From assembly GCF_026625645.1 (NCBI RefSeq), contig NZ_CP113056.1, positions 1,240,001-1,304,000 of the forward strand: a stretch of DNA of 64,000 nt, read 5' to 3'. Positions within the stretch are counted from its first letter, which is position 1. The number at the start of each line of letters is the position of its first letter. The position numbers and the translations under genes were made by a program. This document shows positions 43,982 through 53,348 of this stretch, one piece after another. The stretch is from Ancylobacter sp. SL191. Its GTDB lineage: Bacteria; Pseudomonadota; Alphaproteobacteria; Rhizobiales; Xanthobacteraceae. The notes under the pieces were generated by a model. That model worked only from the letters and a program-made list of their open reading frames with translations. It was not told where the DNA came from and made no database searches.

Positions 43982-44074
43982 CGTGGACTTCCTTAAGTTC
44001 GCAGCCGCTGCGCCGCAGGCTATGACAAAAGCCTGACGATCCCGCATACGGCATCGGTGAATTAGAGGTGCGCT

Positions 44075-44102
44075 CCTATAAGGAAGCCCCCGGCGCCGTC
44101 AA
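44075..44102 (-). promoter_or_regulatory. rpmB promoter
   Basis: Minus strand TTGACG (44097-44102), 16-base spacer, TATAGG (44075-44080), about 95 bases before the L28 start. Confidence 0.6.
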
Positions 44103-44273
44103 GGCCGGCCTGCCGGTTAAGCCGGATGGAGGGCTCGCACGGGTCGCGCGTGCCGCGTTCGTGAGCGGGCGAGTCACAGTTCCGCCGCCTTCCGCCGCCA
44201 TCGGAATCCGGGATAAATGACAGTCTGGCGCAATCGGTGACGATTCGCCCTGTGGTTCGGGATCCGTGTCTTC

Positions 44274-45116
44274 ATGCATCGCTTTGGCCTCTCGGCGCTC
44301 CTTGCGCTCGCCGGTTCCGGCGTAGCGGCATCCGCTCACGCGGATGGGCGTCTTGAGGCGCGCTACACGCTCTCGCTGGCGGGTCTGGAACTCGGCCGCG
44401 CGGCGCTGCTGCTGGAAGTGGACGAGCGCTCCTACACAGCGTCCGGCAGCGCCCGCCTCACCGGCATGGCGCAGGCGGTCTCGCCCGGCAAGGGCACTGC
44501 GGGCGCGCGCGGGGCGGTCGCCCGTGGCGCGCTGGAGCCGCGCGCTTTCGCCATGGAAGCCGAGTCCGACCGCAAGGCCGAGGCGATCCGCCTCGTCATG
44601 AGCCGCGACACCGTCACCGAGATGCGCGTCGAGCCGCCGGTCTCGGAATCGCCGGACCGCGTGCCGGTGACCGACAAGGACAAGAAGGGCATTCTCGACC
44701 CCATGTCCGCCGCCCTTATCATGGTGCCCGGCGGCGATGACGCGCTGTCGGAAAAGGCCTGTGACCGCGTGCTATCGATCTTCGACGGGCGCCAGCGCTA
44801 CGACCTCCAGCTCTCTTATGAGCGAATGGAGGATGTGAAGGCGGAGAAGGGCGGCTATGCCGGCCCGAGCGTGGTCTGCCGCATCGCCTATCGCCCGGTC
44901 GCCGGCCACAAGCCGAACCGTGCCGGCGTCAAATACATGATGAACAACAAGGAAATGTTCGTCTGGCTGGCGCCGATCGCCGGCACGCGGATGCTTGTGC
45001 CGTTCCGTGCCAGCGTGAACACCGCCATCGGCGTCGCGCAGATCCAGGCGGAGAGCTTCGTCAGCGAGCCGATGGTCGGCCGGGGCGCCAAGCCGACCCG
45101 CGCGCAGGTTCCCTGA
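44274..45116 (+). CDS. Periplasmic DUF3108 protein
   Basis: 280 residues. A signal peptide (FGLSALLALAGSGVAASAHA) precedes a DUF3108 domain: GRLEARYTLSLAGLELGRAALLLEVDERSYTA at the start, then LDPMSAALIMVPGGDD, CDRVLSIFDGRQRYDL and PNRAGVKYMMNNKEMFVWLAPIAGTRMLVPFRAS. The fold is a beta-barrel-like periplasmic domain of unknown function. rpmB (divergent), this gene and the helicase form a conserved neighbourhood in Hyphomicrobiales. Confidence 0.88.
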   Translation: MHRFGLSALLALAGSGVAASAHADGRLEARYTLSLAGLELGRAALLLEVDERSYTASGSARLTGMAQAVSPGKGTAGARGAVARGALEPRAFAMEAESDRKAEAIRLVMSRDTVTEMRVEPPVSESPDRVPVTDKDKKGILDPMSAALIMVPGGDDALSEKACDRVLSIFDGRQRYDLQLSYERMEDVKAEKGGYAGPSVVCRIAYRPVAGHKPNRAGVKYMMNNKEMFVWLAPIAGTRMLVPFRASVNTAIGVAQIQAESFVSEPMVGRGAKPTRAQVP

Positions 45117-45264
45117 GCCTCTGGCGGGGCGCCTGTCCAGCGCCCATGTTCCGGGCGCGGATGGTCGCGCGGCATTGTGACTGCCGCTGCGCGAGGCGTG
45201 TCGCTCATCCTTCCGGCCTCGTGCTACAAGGGCCCTCCCGCCGGCCCGACGGACAACAAGCCCC

Positions 45265-48200
45265 ATGAACATCGCCCCGCCGGGCAAGGCCCCTTACCCC
45301 CGCATCCAGGCGCTGCCGCCCTCGCTGCGCGCGCGGGGCGTGACCGCCGTGCTCGGCCCGACCAATACCGGCAAGACCAGCCTCGCCATTGAGCGGATGC
45401 TCGGCCATTCCTCCGGCCTCATCGGTCTGCCGCTGCGCCTGCTCGCCCGCGAGGTGTATCAGCGCCTGGTCGAGCGCGCCGGCGAGGGGCAGGTGGCGCT
45501 CATCACCGGCGAGGAGCGCATCAAGCCGGCCAATCCGCGCTTCTGGGTGTCCACCGTCGAAGCGATGCCGCGCGATCTCGACGTCGCCTTCGTTGCGCTG
45601 GACGAAATCCAGATTTCCGCCGATCTCGACCGTGGCCACGTCTTCACCGACCGCCTGCTGAACCGGCGCGGGCGGGAGGAGACGCTGCTGCTCGGCGCCG
45701 CCACGATGCGCCCGCTGGTGGAGAAGCTGCTGCCGGGCGTGAACATTCTGGTGCGCCCGCGCCTCTCCCAGCTCACCTTCGCCGGCGAGAAGAAGCTCAC
45801 CCGCCTGCCGCGCCGCTCGGCCATTGTCGCCTTCTCGGCGGATGAGGTCTACGCCATCGCCGAGCTGATCCGCCGCCAGCGCGGCGGGGCGGCGGTGGTG
45901 CTCGGCGCGCTCTCTCCGCGCACCCGCAACGCGCAGGTCGAGCTCTACCAGAATGGCGATGTCGATTATCTCGTCGCCACCGACGCGATCGGCATGGGCC
46001 TGAACCTTGATGTCGATCACGTCGCCTTCGCCGGCAATGTGAAATATGACGGCTGGCAGTTCCGCCGGCTCAATCCCGGCGAGATCGCCCAGATCGCCGG
46101 CCGGGCCGGGCGTGCACAGCGCGACGGCACCTTCGGCACCACCGGGCGCTGCGAGCCGTTCGACGCCGAGCTGGTGGAGCGCCTGGAGGCCCATGCCTTC
46201 GAGCCGCACCGCGTTCTGCAATGGCGCAACAGCGCGCTTGATTTCGGCTCCATCGAGGCTTTGCACCGCTCGCTGAGCGTGGTGCCGCGCGAGGAGGGGC
46301 TCACCCGCGCACCCACCGCCGAGGATGTGCTGGTGCTCGAGGCGATGGCCCGCGATCCCGCCATTCGCCGCCACGCGCAGGGCGCGAACGCGGTCGAACG
46401 GCTGTGGGAGGCCTGCCAGTTGCCGGACTACCGGAAGGTATCTCCGGCCTCCCATTCCGACCTCGTCTCGACCGTCTATGACGATCTGATGCGCCTCGGA
46501 CGCATCTCGACGGACTGGTTCGCGAAACAAGTGGCCTTGGCGGACCGGACGGAAGGTGACATAGACACGCTGTCGGGGCGCATTGCGCAGGTTCGTACCT
46601 GGACCTTCGCGGCAAACCGGCCGGACTGGCTCGACGACCCGGACCATTGGCGGGGTGTCACACGGCGTGTGGAAGATAGGCTTTCCGATGCGCTTCACGA
46701 ACGGTTGGCCCACCGTTTCGTGGATCGACGGACCAGCGTGCTGATGCGGCGCCTGCGAGAGAATGCGATGCTCGAAACTGAAATCACCAAGACCGGCGAC
46801 GTCATTGTGGAAGGCCATGTGATCGGCCATCTGCTCGGCTTCCAGTTCGCCGCCGATGCGTCGGCCGGTGGGCCCGAGGCGAAAGCCTTGCGCACTACCG
46901 CCCAGAAGGCGCTGTCCGGCGAGATCGAGGCACGCGCTGCGAAGCTCGCGGAGGCGGCGGACGATGCGTTCGTGCTCTCCGCCGACGGCACGCTGCGCTG
47001 GATCGGCGATCCGGTCGCCAAGCTGATCCCCGGCGAGGAGGTGCTGACCCCGCGCCTCAAGATCATCGCCGACGAGCATCTGACCGGCCCCGCCCGCGAC
47101 GCGGTGCAGGCGCGCCTCGATTTGTGGCTCAAGTCGCATATTGAGAAGCTCCTCGGCCCGCTGCTGGCGCTCGGCAAGGCCGAGGATATCACCGGCATCG
47201 GCCGTGGCATCGCCTTCCAGCTCGTCGAGTCGCTCGGCGTGCTGGAGCGCCACAAGGTCGCCGAGGAGATGAAGAGCCTCGCGCAGGAGGCCCGCGCGGT
47301 GCTGCGCGGTCATGGCGTGCGATTCGGCGCCCATCACATCTACCTGCCGGCGCTGTTGAAGCCGGCGCCGCGCGCGCTGGCCGCCCAGCTCTGGGCTCTC
47401 AAGCATGGTGGCCTGCAGCAGAAGGGGCTCGATGAGCTCCCGCACCTTGCCGCCTCGGGCCGCACCTCGATTCCGGTCGACCCGGAGATCCAGAAGGGCC
47501 TCTACCGCGCCGTCGGTTTCCGCGTCGCCGGCGAGCGGGCGGTGCGCGTCGATATTCTCGAGCGCCTCGCCGATCTCATCCGCCCGGCGCTCGCCTGGCG
47601 GCCAGGAGCTTCCGGCGAGAAGCCGGCCGGCGCCTTTGACGGCTCGGGCTTCCTCGCCACCGTCGCCATGACCTCGCTGGCCGGCTGCGCGGGCGAGGAT
47701 TTCGCCTCGATCCTGCGTTCGCTCGGCTACCGCATGGAGCGCCGCCCCGCCCCGGTCGAGACTGCGCCCGTCGAAGCCGCTCCGGCCGAGCCGGCTGCGG
47801 TCGAGGTGGTGTCGGACACGTCCGAGGCGCCCGCTGAGGTGCCGGTCGGCACCGACGTTGTCTTCGACCAGACGGTCGAGCCTGCGCTGGAACCGGAGGC
47901 CGTCGCTGAGGCTGTCGCGCCGGTTGCCGCCGAGCCGGTCGAGATCACCGCCGATGTCACGGCCGTCAGCGGCGAGGTCTTCACCGATCCGGTGTTCGAC
48001 CAGACCGTCGAGCCGGCGCTGGAGGCGGCTGTCGAGACGCCTGTGGAAGCGTCGGCCGAGGAAGCGTCGGCGGCGGCTGCCGCGGCTGAGGTTGCTGCCG
48101 AGGCGCCGGCCGAGCCGGCCATGATCGAGATCTGGCGTCCCGGCCGTCCGCCGGGCCAGAATCGTCCGGGCCATCGCGGCAAAGGCGGGCCCGCCCGTTC

Positions 48201-48381
48201 CGGCCGCGCCGAGGCTCCGGCCGGTGATGCTGCCGCCGGCGCCGCGGCTCCTGCCCGCGAGGGCGAGGCTGGCCGTGGTGAGGGTGGACGTCGTCCGTTC
48301 CGCGACGACCGCCGTCCCGAGGCGCGCGCGCCGCGTCCCGAGGGGGGAGGCCCAGCGTTCCGGTCGTCCGCCGCGCCGTGA
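45265..48381 (+). CDS. Helicase (SUV3/MgpS-like) with disordered tail, frameshifted near its 3' end
   Basis: 1038 residues before an early stop. The SF2 helicase core occupies about 20-330: Walker A GPTNTGKTS, motif II DEIQ, motif III GAATMRP, motif V TDAIGMGLNL and motif VI QIAGRAGRAQRDG. This is the Suv3-type RNA helicase group. A conserved C-terminal helical part runs to about 830, then a long Ala/Val/Glu-rich and Arg/Gly-rich disordered tail. At a G6 run (48342-48347) the frame leaves the expected course and stops at 48381, while the adjacent frame continues with the normal family ending. RNA-related function is inferred from the family. Confidence 0.9.
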   Translation: MNIAPPGKAPYPRIQALPPSLRARGVTAVLGPTNTGKTSLAIERMLGHSSGLIGLPLRLLAREVYQRLVERAGEGQVALITGEERIKPANPRFWVSTVEAMPRDLDVAFVALDEIQISADLDRGHVFTDRLLNRRGREETLLLGAATMRPLVEKLLPGVNILVRPRLSQLTFAGEKKLTRLPRRSAIVAFSADEVYAIAELIRRQRGGAAVVLGALSPRTRNAQVELYQNGDVDYLVATDAIGMGLNLDVDHVAFAGNVKYDGWQFRRLNPGEIAQIAGRAGRAQRDGTFGTTGRCEPFDAELVERLEAHAFEPHRVLQWRNSALDFGSIEALHRSLSVVPREEGLTRAPTAEDVLVLEAMARDPAIRRHAQGANAVERLWEACQLPDYRKVSPASHSDLVSTVYDDLMRLGRISTDWFAKQVALADRTEGDIDTLSGRIAQVRTWTFAANRPDWLDDPDHWRGVTRRVEDRLSDALHERLAHRFVDRRTSVLMRRLRENAMLETEITKTGDVIVEGHVIGHLLGFQFAADASAGGPEAKALRTTAQKALSGEIEARAAKLAEAADDAFVLSADGTLRWIGDPVAKLIPGEEVLTPRLKIIADEHLTGPARDAVQARLDLWLKSHIEKLLGPLLALGKAEDITGIGRGIAFQLVESLGVLERHKVAEEMKSLAQEARAVLRGHGVRFGAHHIYLPALLKPAPRALAAQLWALKHGGLQQKGLDELPHLAASGRTSIPVDPEIQKGLYRAVGFRVAGERAVRVDILERLADLIRPALAWRPGASGEKPAGAFDGSGFLATVAMTSLAGCAGEDFASILRSLGYRMERRPAPVETAPVEAAPAEPAAVEVVSDTSEAPAEVPVGTDVVFDQTVEPALEPEAVAEAVAPVAAEPVEITADVTAVSGEVFTDPVFDQTVEPALEAAVETPVEASAEEASAAAAAAEVAAEAPAEPAMIEIWRPGRPPGQNRPGHRGKGGPARSGRAEAPAGDAAAGAAAPAREGEAGRGEGGRRPFRDDRRPEARAPRPEGGGPAFRSSAAP

Positions 48382-48622
48382 TGAGAATCGCGGCGAACGC
48401 GGGGAAGCCCGGCGCGACGAGCGTCCCGGCGGTGGCCGTGGGCCGCGCCCGCAGGGCGAACGTTTTGGTGGCCGGCAGGACCAGCGGCCGGATGCGCGGC
48501 AGGAACCGCGCCACGAGCCGCGCCAGGATGCGCGTCGCGACAAGCCGGTCGATCCCGATTCGCCCTTCGCCAAGCTGCTCGCGCTGAAGGCGCGCATGGA
48601 GGCGGAGAAGAATGGCGGCTGA
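48348..48622 (+). pseudogene. Out-of-frame C-terminal tail of the helicase
   Basis: In the +1 frame the reading continues from the G6 run as GEAQRSGRPPRRDENRGERG, rich in Arg and Gly, to the ending VDPDSPFAKLLALKARMEAE, which is the usual C-terminus of this helicase family. Removal of one G from the run would join it to the upstream frame. This is either a homopolymer sequencing error, a real mutation that trims about 90 residues, or ribosomal slippage. Confidence 0.75.
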
Positions 48623-48677
48623 CCCCGTCGCCTTCCGCCGCTGAGCGGAGGGCGGTGCCATCGGCACGGATGCAGCC

Positions 48678-49346
48678 TTGCCGACCACAGGGCCGGCGCC
48701 GCTGGCGGCCGCGACCCGCATTCCCCCGCTCACGCCGGGGATGCGGATCGGGCTGTACGGCGGCAGCTTCAACCCACCCCATGCCGCCCATCGCGCGGTG
48801 AGCCTGCTGGCGCTGAAGCGCCTGCGGCTTGACCGGGTGTGGTGGCTGGTGACGCCGGGCAATCCGCTGAAGGACAATCACGGCCTGCCCCCGCTCGATG
48901 AGCGGCTGGCGCAGGCGCGGGCGATGGCGGATCACCCGGCTCTCATCCCCACCGGGCTGGAGGCGGGGCTCGGCACCCGCTTCACCTATGACACGGTGGC
49001 CACGCTGGTGCGCCGCTATCCGCAGGTGCGGTTCGTCTGGCTGATGGGGGCGGATAATCTCACCTCCTTCCATCGCTGGCAGCGCTGGAAGGATCTGACG
49101 GCACTGCTGCCCATCGCGGTGATCGACCGGGCGGGCTGCTCGCTGAAGGCCACGGCCTCGCCGGCGGCGGGCGCGCTCGGGCGCTTCCGCATCAATGAGG
49201 CGCAAGCGGCCACGCTGGCGGATCGGGCGGCACCCGCCTGGGTCTTCCTGCATGGATTGAAGTCGCCCTTGTCCTCTACTGCGCTGCGGCGGCAGGGCAT
49301 GGGAAGAGCCGGCGGCGGCCCCACGGCCACGCTGGTTGAAAAATGA
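48678..49346 (+). CDS. nadD: Nicotinate-nucleotide adenylyltransferase
   Basis: 222 residues from a TTG start; an ATG at 48741 begins directly at the fold ([17 protein letters not shown]). The nucleotidyltransferase motif [11 protein letters not shown], then [27 protein letters not shown] and the C-terminal LSSTALRR (ISST-like) motif are all present. It adenylates nicotinate mononucleotide for NAD synthesis. It heads the nadD-rsfS-rlmH-envC-ctpA block. In most relatives proA precedes it; here the helicase tail does. Confidence 0.94.
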   Translation: MPTTGPAPLAAATRIPPLTPGMRIGLYGGSFNPPHAAHRAVSLLALKRLRLDRVWWLVTPGNPLKDNHGLPPLDERLAQARAMADHPALIPTGLEAGLGTRFTYDTVATLVRRYPQVRFVWLMGADNLTSFHRWQRWKDLTALLPIAVIDRAGCSLKATASPAAGALGRFRINEAQAATLADRAAPAWVFLHGLKSPLSSTALRRQGMGRAGGGPTATLVEK

Positions 49347-49441
49347 GCCCTTTGAGACTATTTTAAGCCGGCATTAACGGCGTGGAGGTCTGCGCCGTGT
49401 CCGTTGCCGAATTGACGAGAGGATCCGGACCCCTGTCCATC

Positions 49442-49879
49442 ATGGCGCTCTCAGCAGCCGCCTCCAGCCCGGCGACTGCACCCGTCTCCGAACCGCGTTA
49501 CGACGCCGAGGAGATTCTTGCCCTGGCCCTGGCCCGTCTTGACGACGACAAGGCCGAGGATATCGTTTCCATTGAACTGCGCGGCAAGACCACCATCGCC
49601 GACTATATGGTGGTGGCGTCCGGCCGTTCCCAGCGCCATGTCGGCGCCATCGCCGATCACCTTGTCGAGGCGCTCAAGGAGCGCGGCGTCAAGGGCATCC
49701 GGGTCGAGGGCATGCCGTCCTGCGACTGGGTGCTGATCGATGCGAACGATATCATCGTCCACGTCTTCCAGCCGGAAGTCCGCGGCTTCTACAACATCGA
49801 GAAGATGTGGTCGGGCGCCCACCCGGGCGGCGCGACCAAGGGTGTGGCCGCGGCCCTGCCCAGCACGCCGCACGGCTGA
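49442..49879 (+). CDS. rsfS: Ribosome silencing factor RsfS
   Basis: 145 residues from the ATG at 49442. The RsfS/YbeB domain is intact: ARLDDDKAEDIVSIELRGKTTIADYMVVASGRS, HLVEALKERGVKGIRVEGMPSCDWVLIDANDIIVHVFQPEVRGFYNIEKMW. It binds L14 and blocks subunit joining under starvation. An upstream GTG (49382) would add 20 residues and is less likely. Confidence 0.96.
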   Translation: MALSAAASSPATAPVSEPRYDAEEILALALARLDDDKAEDIVSIELRGKTTIADYMVVASGRSQRHVGAIADHLVEALKERGVKGIRVEGMPSCDWVLIDANDIIVHVFQPEVRGFYNIEKMWSGAHPGGATKGVAAALPSTPHG

Positions 49880-49888
49880 GCGGCGCGC

Positions 49889-50371
49889 GTGCGACTGGTG
49901 ATCGTTGCCGTGGGCCGGCTCAAGGCCGGTCCCGAGCGGGAGCTGTGCGCACGCTATATCGACCGGACCGCGAAGGGCGGGCGTGCGCTCGGCCTGTCGG
50001 GCCCGGATGTGCTTGAAATCGGCGAAAGCCAGGCCCGCCGCCCCGAGGACCGCATGGCCGAGGAGGGCGCCGGCATCATCGGCGCGCTCGCGGCCGAGAC
50101 GGCGGTGATGGGGCTCGACCCGCGTGGGGCCGAACTTTCCAGCGAACAACTCGCCGCCGATATCGCCGCCTTGCGCGATCGCGGCGTGCGCGCGCTATCC
50201 TTCCTGATTGGCGGCGCGGACGGGCTGAGCCCGGCGGCGCGGGGGCGGGCCGACCGCCTCATCGCTTTCGGACGAGCGACGTTCCCACACCAGCTTGTTC
50301 GCGTCATGATGGCCGAGCAGCTTTACCGCGCCACCACCATCCTCGCCGGCCACCCCTACCACAAGGCATGA
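49889..50371 (+). CDS. rlmH: 23S rRNA (pseudouridine-1915-N3) methyltransferase RlmH
   Basis: 160 residues with a GTG start. SPOUT-fold signatures: [36 protein letters not shown] (SAM-binding knot) and the ending [28 protein letters not shown]. It methylates pseudouridine 1915 in helix 69 of 23S rRNA. It starts nine bases after rsfS. Confidence 0.97.
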   Translation: MRLVIVAVGRLKAGPERELCARYIDRTAKGGRALGLSGPDVLEIGESQARRPEDRMAEEGAGIIGALAAETAVMGLDPRGAELSSEQLAADIAALRDRGVRALSFLIGGADGLSPAARGRADRLIAFGRATFPHQLVRVMMAEQLYRATTILAGHPYHKA

Positions 50372-50440
50372 AGCGGGAGGACGGCGGCGCGGTGGTGCGG
50401 CGGTAACGCAACATTAACCACGCGCACGTTCCCTCAGCCG

Positions 50441-51853
50441 ATGCCCGAGAGACGCCGACTCACTTACCCGTCCCCCGCCGCCTCCACCGGGCGCGGCGCG
50501 CACGGGCGCGTTTTCAAGGATGGCTGGCTGAAGCGGGGCGTCGCGCTGTCGCTCGCGCTCACCCTTGCCGTGCCGCTCGTCGCTCCTGCCGCTATCGTCC
50601 CGGCCCGCGCCCAGACGGCAGACGCGCCGTCCTCCCCGGAGGCACCTGATGCGCCGGCCGATCCGCGTCAGCGCATGGAGCAGCTCGACACCGACATCAA
50701 GGGCAGCGCCGCCGAGCAGGAGCGCCTCGCCACCGAGATCGCCGCGATCAAGGGCGACCGCGCCAAGCTGAACAGCGCGCTGATCGACACCGCGCTCAAG
50801 GTGCGCGACGTGGAGGGCAAGCTCGACGCCAGCGAGCAGCGCCTCATCCAGCTCGGCCGTGAGGCGGCGGACATCCGCGAGTCGCTGGACGCCCGGCGTG
50901 ACACGCTGGCCGATGTGCTCGGCGGCCTCTCCCGGCTCGGTCAGCGTCCGCCCCCGGCCTTGCTGGTGCGCCCGGACGACGCGCTGCAATCGGTCCGCTC
51001 GGCCATTCTGCTCGGCGCGGTGCTGCCGGAACTGAAGGCCGAAACGGAATTATTGGCCAGCGAACTCGCCGCACAGGAGCGTGTGCGGCAGGAAACCGCC
51101 CGCGAGCGGGACGCTCTCGCAGAATTGAAGGTCTCGCTGGCGGAGGAACGCCGGCGCACGGCGGCGCTGGTGGATGAGCGCCAGGCCTCGCTGGAAGCGG
51201 GCGAGGCGGCGCTGCGCTCGGAGCAGCAGCGCGCCGCCGCCCTCGCCGCCGAGGCGGGCAATGTGCGCGAGCTGGTCGACCGCGTGGAGAAGGAAATCGC
51301 CGCCGCGCGCAAGGCTGCTGACGCCGCGAAAGCCGCGCCGACCGAGACGAATCAAGGCCCGGCGGCCCGGCTCGCGGCGCTGCAGAACCCCGCGCGGCTC
51401 TCGCCGGGCATCCCGTTCGATACGGCCAAGGGTATGTTGCCGCTGCCGGCGGGCGGGGCGATTCTCAAGGCGTTCGGCACCGAGGACGGCTATGGTGGAC
51501 AGGAGAAGGGCATCTCCTTCGGCACCCGCGTGGAGGCGCAGGTCTCGGCGCCGGCGGATGGCTGGGTGGTCTATGCGGGGCCTTTTCGCTCTTATGGGCA
51601 ACTCTTGATCATCAATGCCGGCGGCGGATACCATATTCTTCTGGCGGGAATGGATAAGATAACCGTGGGTCTGGGACAGTTCGTCCTCTCGGGCGAACCG
51701 GTGGCGGTAATGGGTCAAGGACCGCAGCTTGTGTCATCGGTCGGCCTTGGAACCGCCCAACCCATTCTCTATGTCGAGTTCCGCAAGGATGGTAACTCGA
51801 TCGATCCAACGCCCTGGTGGGCGACGAGCGAGAGCGAAAAGGCACGCGGATGA
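50441..51853 (+). CDS. Murein hydrolase activator EnvC-like protein
   Basis: 470 residues. A signal sequence (VALSLALTLAVPLVAPAAIVPARAQ) is followed by long coiled coils (about 65-320) and a C-terminal LytM-like domain (PLPAGGAILKAFGTEDGYGGQEKGISFGTRVEAQVSAPADGWVVYAG, GGGYHILLAG). The metal-binding His of active LytM peptidases appear to be missing (YHILLAG in place of HxH), as in EnvC, which activates amidases rather than cutting peptidoglycan itself. The gene overlaps ctpA by four bases. Confidence 0.92.
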   Translation: MPERRRLTYPSPAASTGRGAHGRVFKDGWLKRGVALSLALTLAVPLVAPAAIVPARAQTADAPSSPEAPDAPADPRQRMEQLDTDIKGSAAEQERLATEIAAIKGDRAKLNSALIDTALKVRDVEGKLDASEQRLIQLGREAADIRESLDARRDTLADVLGGLSRLGQRPPPALLVRPDDALQSVRSAILLGAVLPELKAETELLASELAAQERVRQETARERDALAELKVSLAEERRRTAALVDERQASLEAGEAALRSEQQRAAALAAEAGNVRELVDRVEKEIAAARKAADAAKAAPTETNQGPAARLAALQNPARLSPGIPFDTAKGMLPLPAGGAILKAFGTEDGYGGQEKGISFGTRVEAQVSAPADGWVVYAGPFRSYGQLLIINAGGGYHILLAGMDKITVGLGQFVLSGEPVAVMGQGPQLVSSVGLGTAQPILYVEFRKDGNSIDPTPWWATSESEKARG

Positions 51854-53199
51854 TGCGTAAGACGTCAGTATTTCTGTTTGGCGCGGCGGTCGGCGCGCTG
51901 GTCGCCGTCGGCGCGTCCCAGCCGCGGCTTCTTCTCTCGCCGACGCAGGCGATGGCCGCGGCCTCCGACACCTACCGGCAGCTCAACCTGTTCGGTGACG
52001 TGTTCGAGCGCGTGCGTGCCGACTATGTCGAGAAGCCCGACGATGCCAAGCTCGTCGAGGCGGCTATCAATGGCATGCTGTCCTCGCTGGACCCGCACTC
52101 CACCTATATGGACGCGAAGGAATTTCGCGACATGCAGGTGCAGACGCGCGGCCAGTTCGGCGGTCTCGGCATCGAGGTCACCATGGAAGACGGCCTCGTG
52201 AAGGTCGTCACCCCGATCGACGACACCCCGGCGGCCAAGGCCGGCGTGCAGGCGGGCGATCTCATCGTCAAGCTCGACGATGACGAGGTGAAGGGCATGA
52301 CCCTGCAGCAGGCGGTCGACAAGATGCGCGGCGCTGTGGCCACCCCGATCCGGCTCACCATCGTCCGCAAGGGTCAGGACAAGCCGCTCGAGCTGACGCT
52401 GACCCGCGACATTATCAACATCAAGTCGGTGCGCTCGCGCGTCGAGGATGGTGACATCGGCTATATCCGCATCACCTCCTTCAGCGAGCAGACCGGCGAG
52501 GGGCTGAAGAAGGCGATCGAGGATCTGACCAAGCAGATCGGCGAGGACAAGCTCAAGGGCTTCATTCTCGACCTGCGCAACAATCCCGGCGGCCTGCTCG
52601 ACCAGGCGATAGACGTCTCCGATGCCTTCCTCGATCGCGGCGAGATCGTCTCCACCCGCGGCCGCAATGCCGACGAGACCGAGCGGCGCAACGCGCGTCC
52701 GGGCGATCTCGCAAAGGGCAAGCCGGTGATCGTGCTGGTCAATGGCGGCTCGGCCTCGGCGTCTGAAATCGTCGCCGGCGCGCTGCAGGACCACAAGCGC
52801 GCCACCATCCTCGGGTCGCTGTCCTTCGGCAAGGGCTCGGTGCAGACCGTTATCCCGGTGTCGGGCAATGCCGCGATCAAGCTGACCACGGCGCGCTACT
52901 ACACGCCGTCGGGCCGTTCGATCCAGGCCAAGGGCATCTCGCCGGATATCGAGCTGGTTCAGGACGTTCCGCAGGACGTCAAGGAGAAGGCCGAGGCGGC
53001 GGGCGTCGAGACGACGCGCGGCGAGGCCTCGCTCAAGGGTCACCTGAAGAATGGCGAGGACGAGAAGACCGGCTCGCCGGCCTATGTCCCGCCGGATCCG
53101 AAGGATGACACCCAGCTCAAGCTGGCCATCGACCTGATCCAGGGCGTGCAGAAGAACGCGGCCTACCCGGCCGACCCGAAGGCCGCGGTCCCGAACTGA
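51850..53199 (+). CDS. ctpA: S41-family C-terminal processing protease
   Basis: 449 residues. A membrane anchor or signal (TSVFLFGAAVGALVAVGASQP) is followed by a PDZ domain (about 85-165; GGLGIEVTMEDGLVKVVTPIDDTPAAKAGVQAGDLIVKLDD) and the protease domain with catalytic Ser in NGGSASASEIVAGALQD and Lys in LGSLSFGKGSVQTVIP. It trims periplasmic proteins and peptidoglycan hydrolases. It begins within the envC stop (ATGATG), so the two are coupled. A strong terminator follows. Confidence 0.96.
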   Translation: MMRKTSVFLFGAAVGALVAVGASQPRLLLSPTQAMAAASDTYRQLNLFGDVFERVRADYVEKPDDAKLVEAAINGMLSSLDPHSTYMDAKEFRDMQVQTRGQFGGLGIEVTMEDGLVKVVTPIDDTPAAKAGVQAGDLIVKLDDDEVKGMTLQQAVDKMRGAVATPIRLTIVRKGQDKPLELTLTRDIINIKSVRSRVEDGDIGYIRITSFSEQTGEGLKKAIEDLTKQIGEDKLKGFILDLRNNPGGLLDQAIDVSDAFLDRGEIVSTRGRNADETERRNARPGDLAKGKPVIVLVNGGSASASEIVAGALQDHKRATILGSLSFGKGSVQTVIPVSGNAAIKLTTARYYTPSGRSIQAKGISPDIELVQDVPQDVKEKAEAAGVETTRGEASLKGHLKNGEDEKTGSPAYVPPDPKDDTQLKLAIDLIQGVQKNAAYPADPKAAVPN

Positions 53200-53248
53200 C
53201 CGTCGCCCACGGCGCGCCCGGTGGACCGGGTGTGACATCACGGCAACA

Positions 53249-53284
53249 GCCCCGCTCTTTCGCGAGAGCGGGGCTTTGTTTTTC
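53249..53284 (+). terminator. Rho-independent terminator after ctpA
   Basis: AGCCCCGCTC - TTTCGCGA - GAGCGGGGCT followed by TTGTTTTT: strong stem and T tract 50 bases past the stop. Confidence 0.9.
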
Positions 53285-53348
53285 CGGCGCCGCGCCGCGC
53301 GCCTTTTTCCGCCCCGATCCCGCCAAGGTCCGGGCCGAGAAGATTCGC

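Noticed and set aside
45205..48597. Very long open frames on the strand opposite to the helicase (also opposite the RND pump and the YbbP-type permease)
   Set aside because: They mirror real genes codon for codon, are rich in Arg/Gly/His/Asp low-complexity sequence and show no domain; high GC content makes antisense stops rare.
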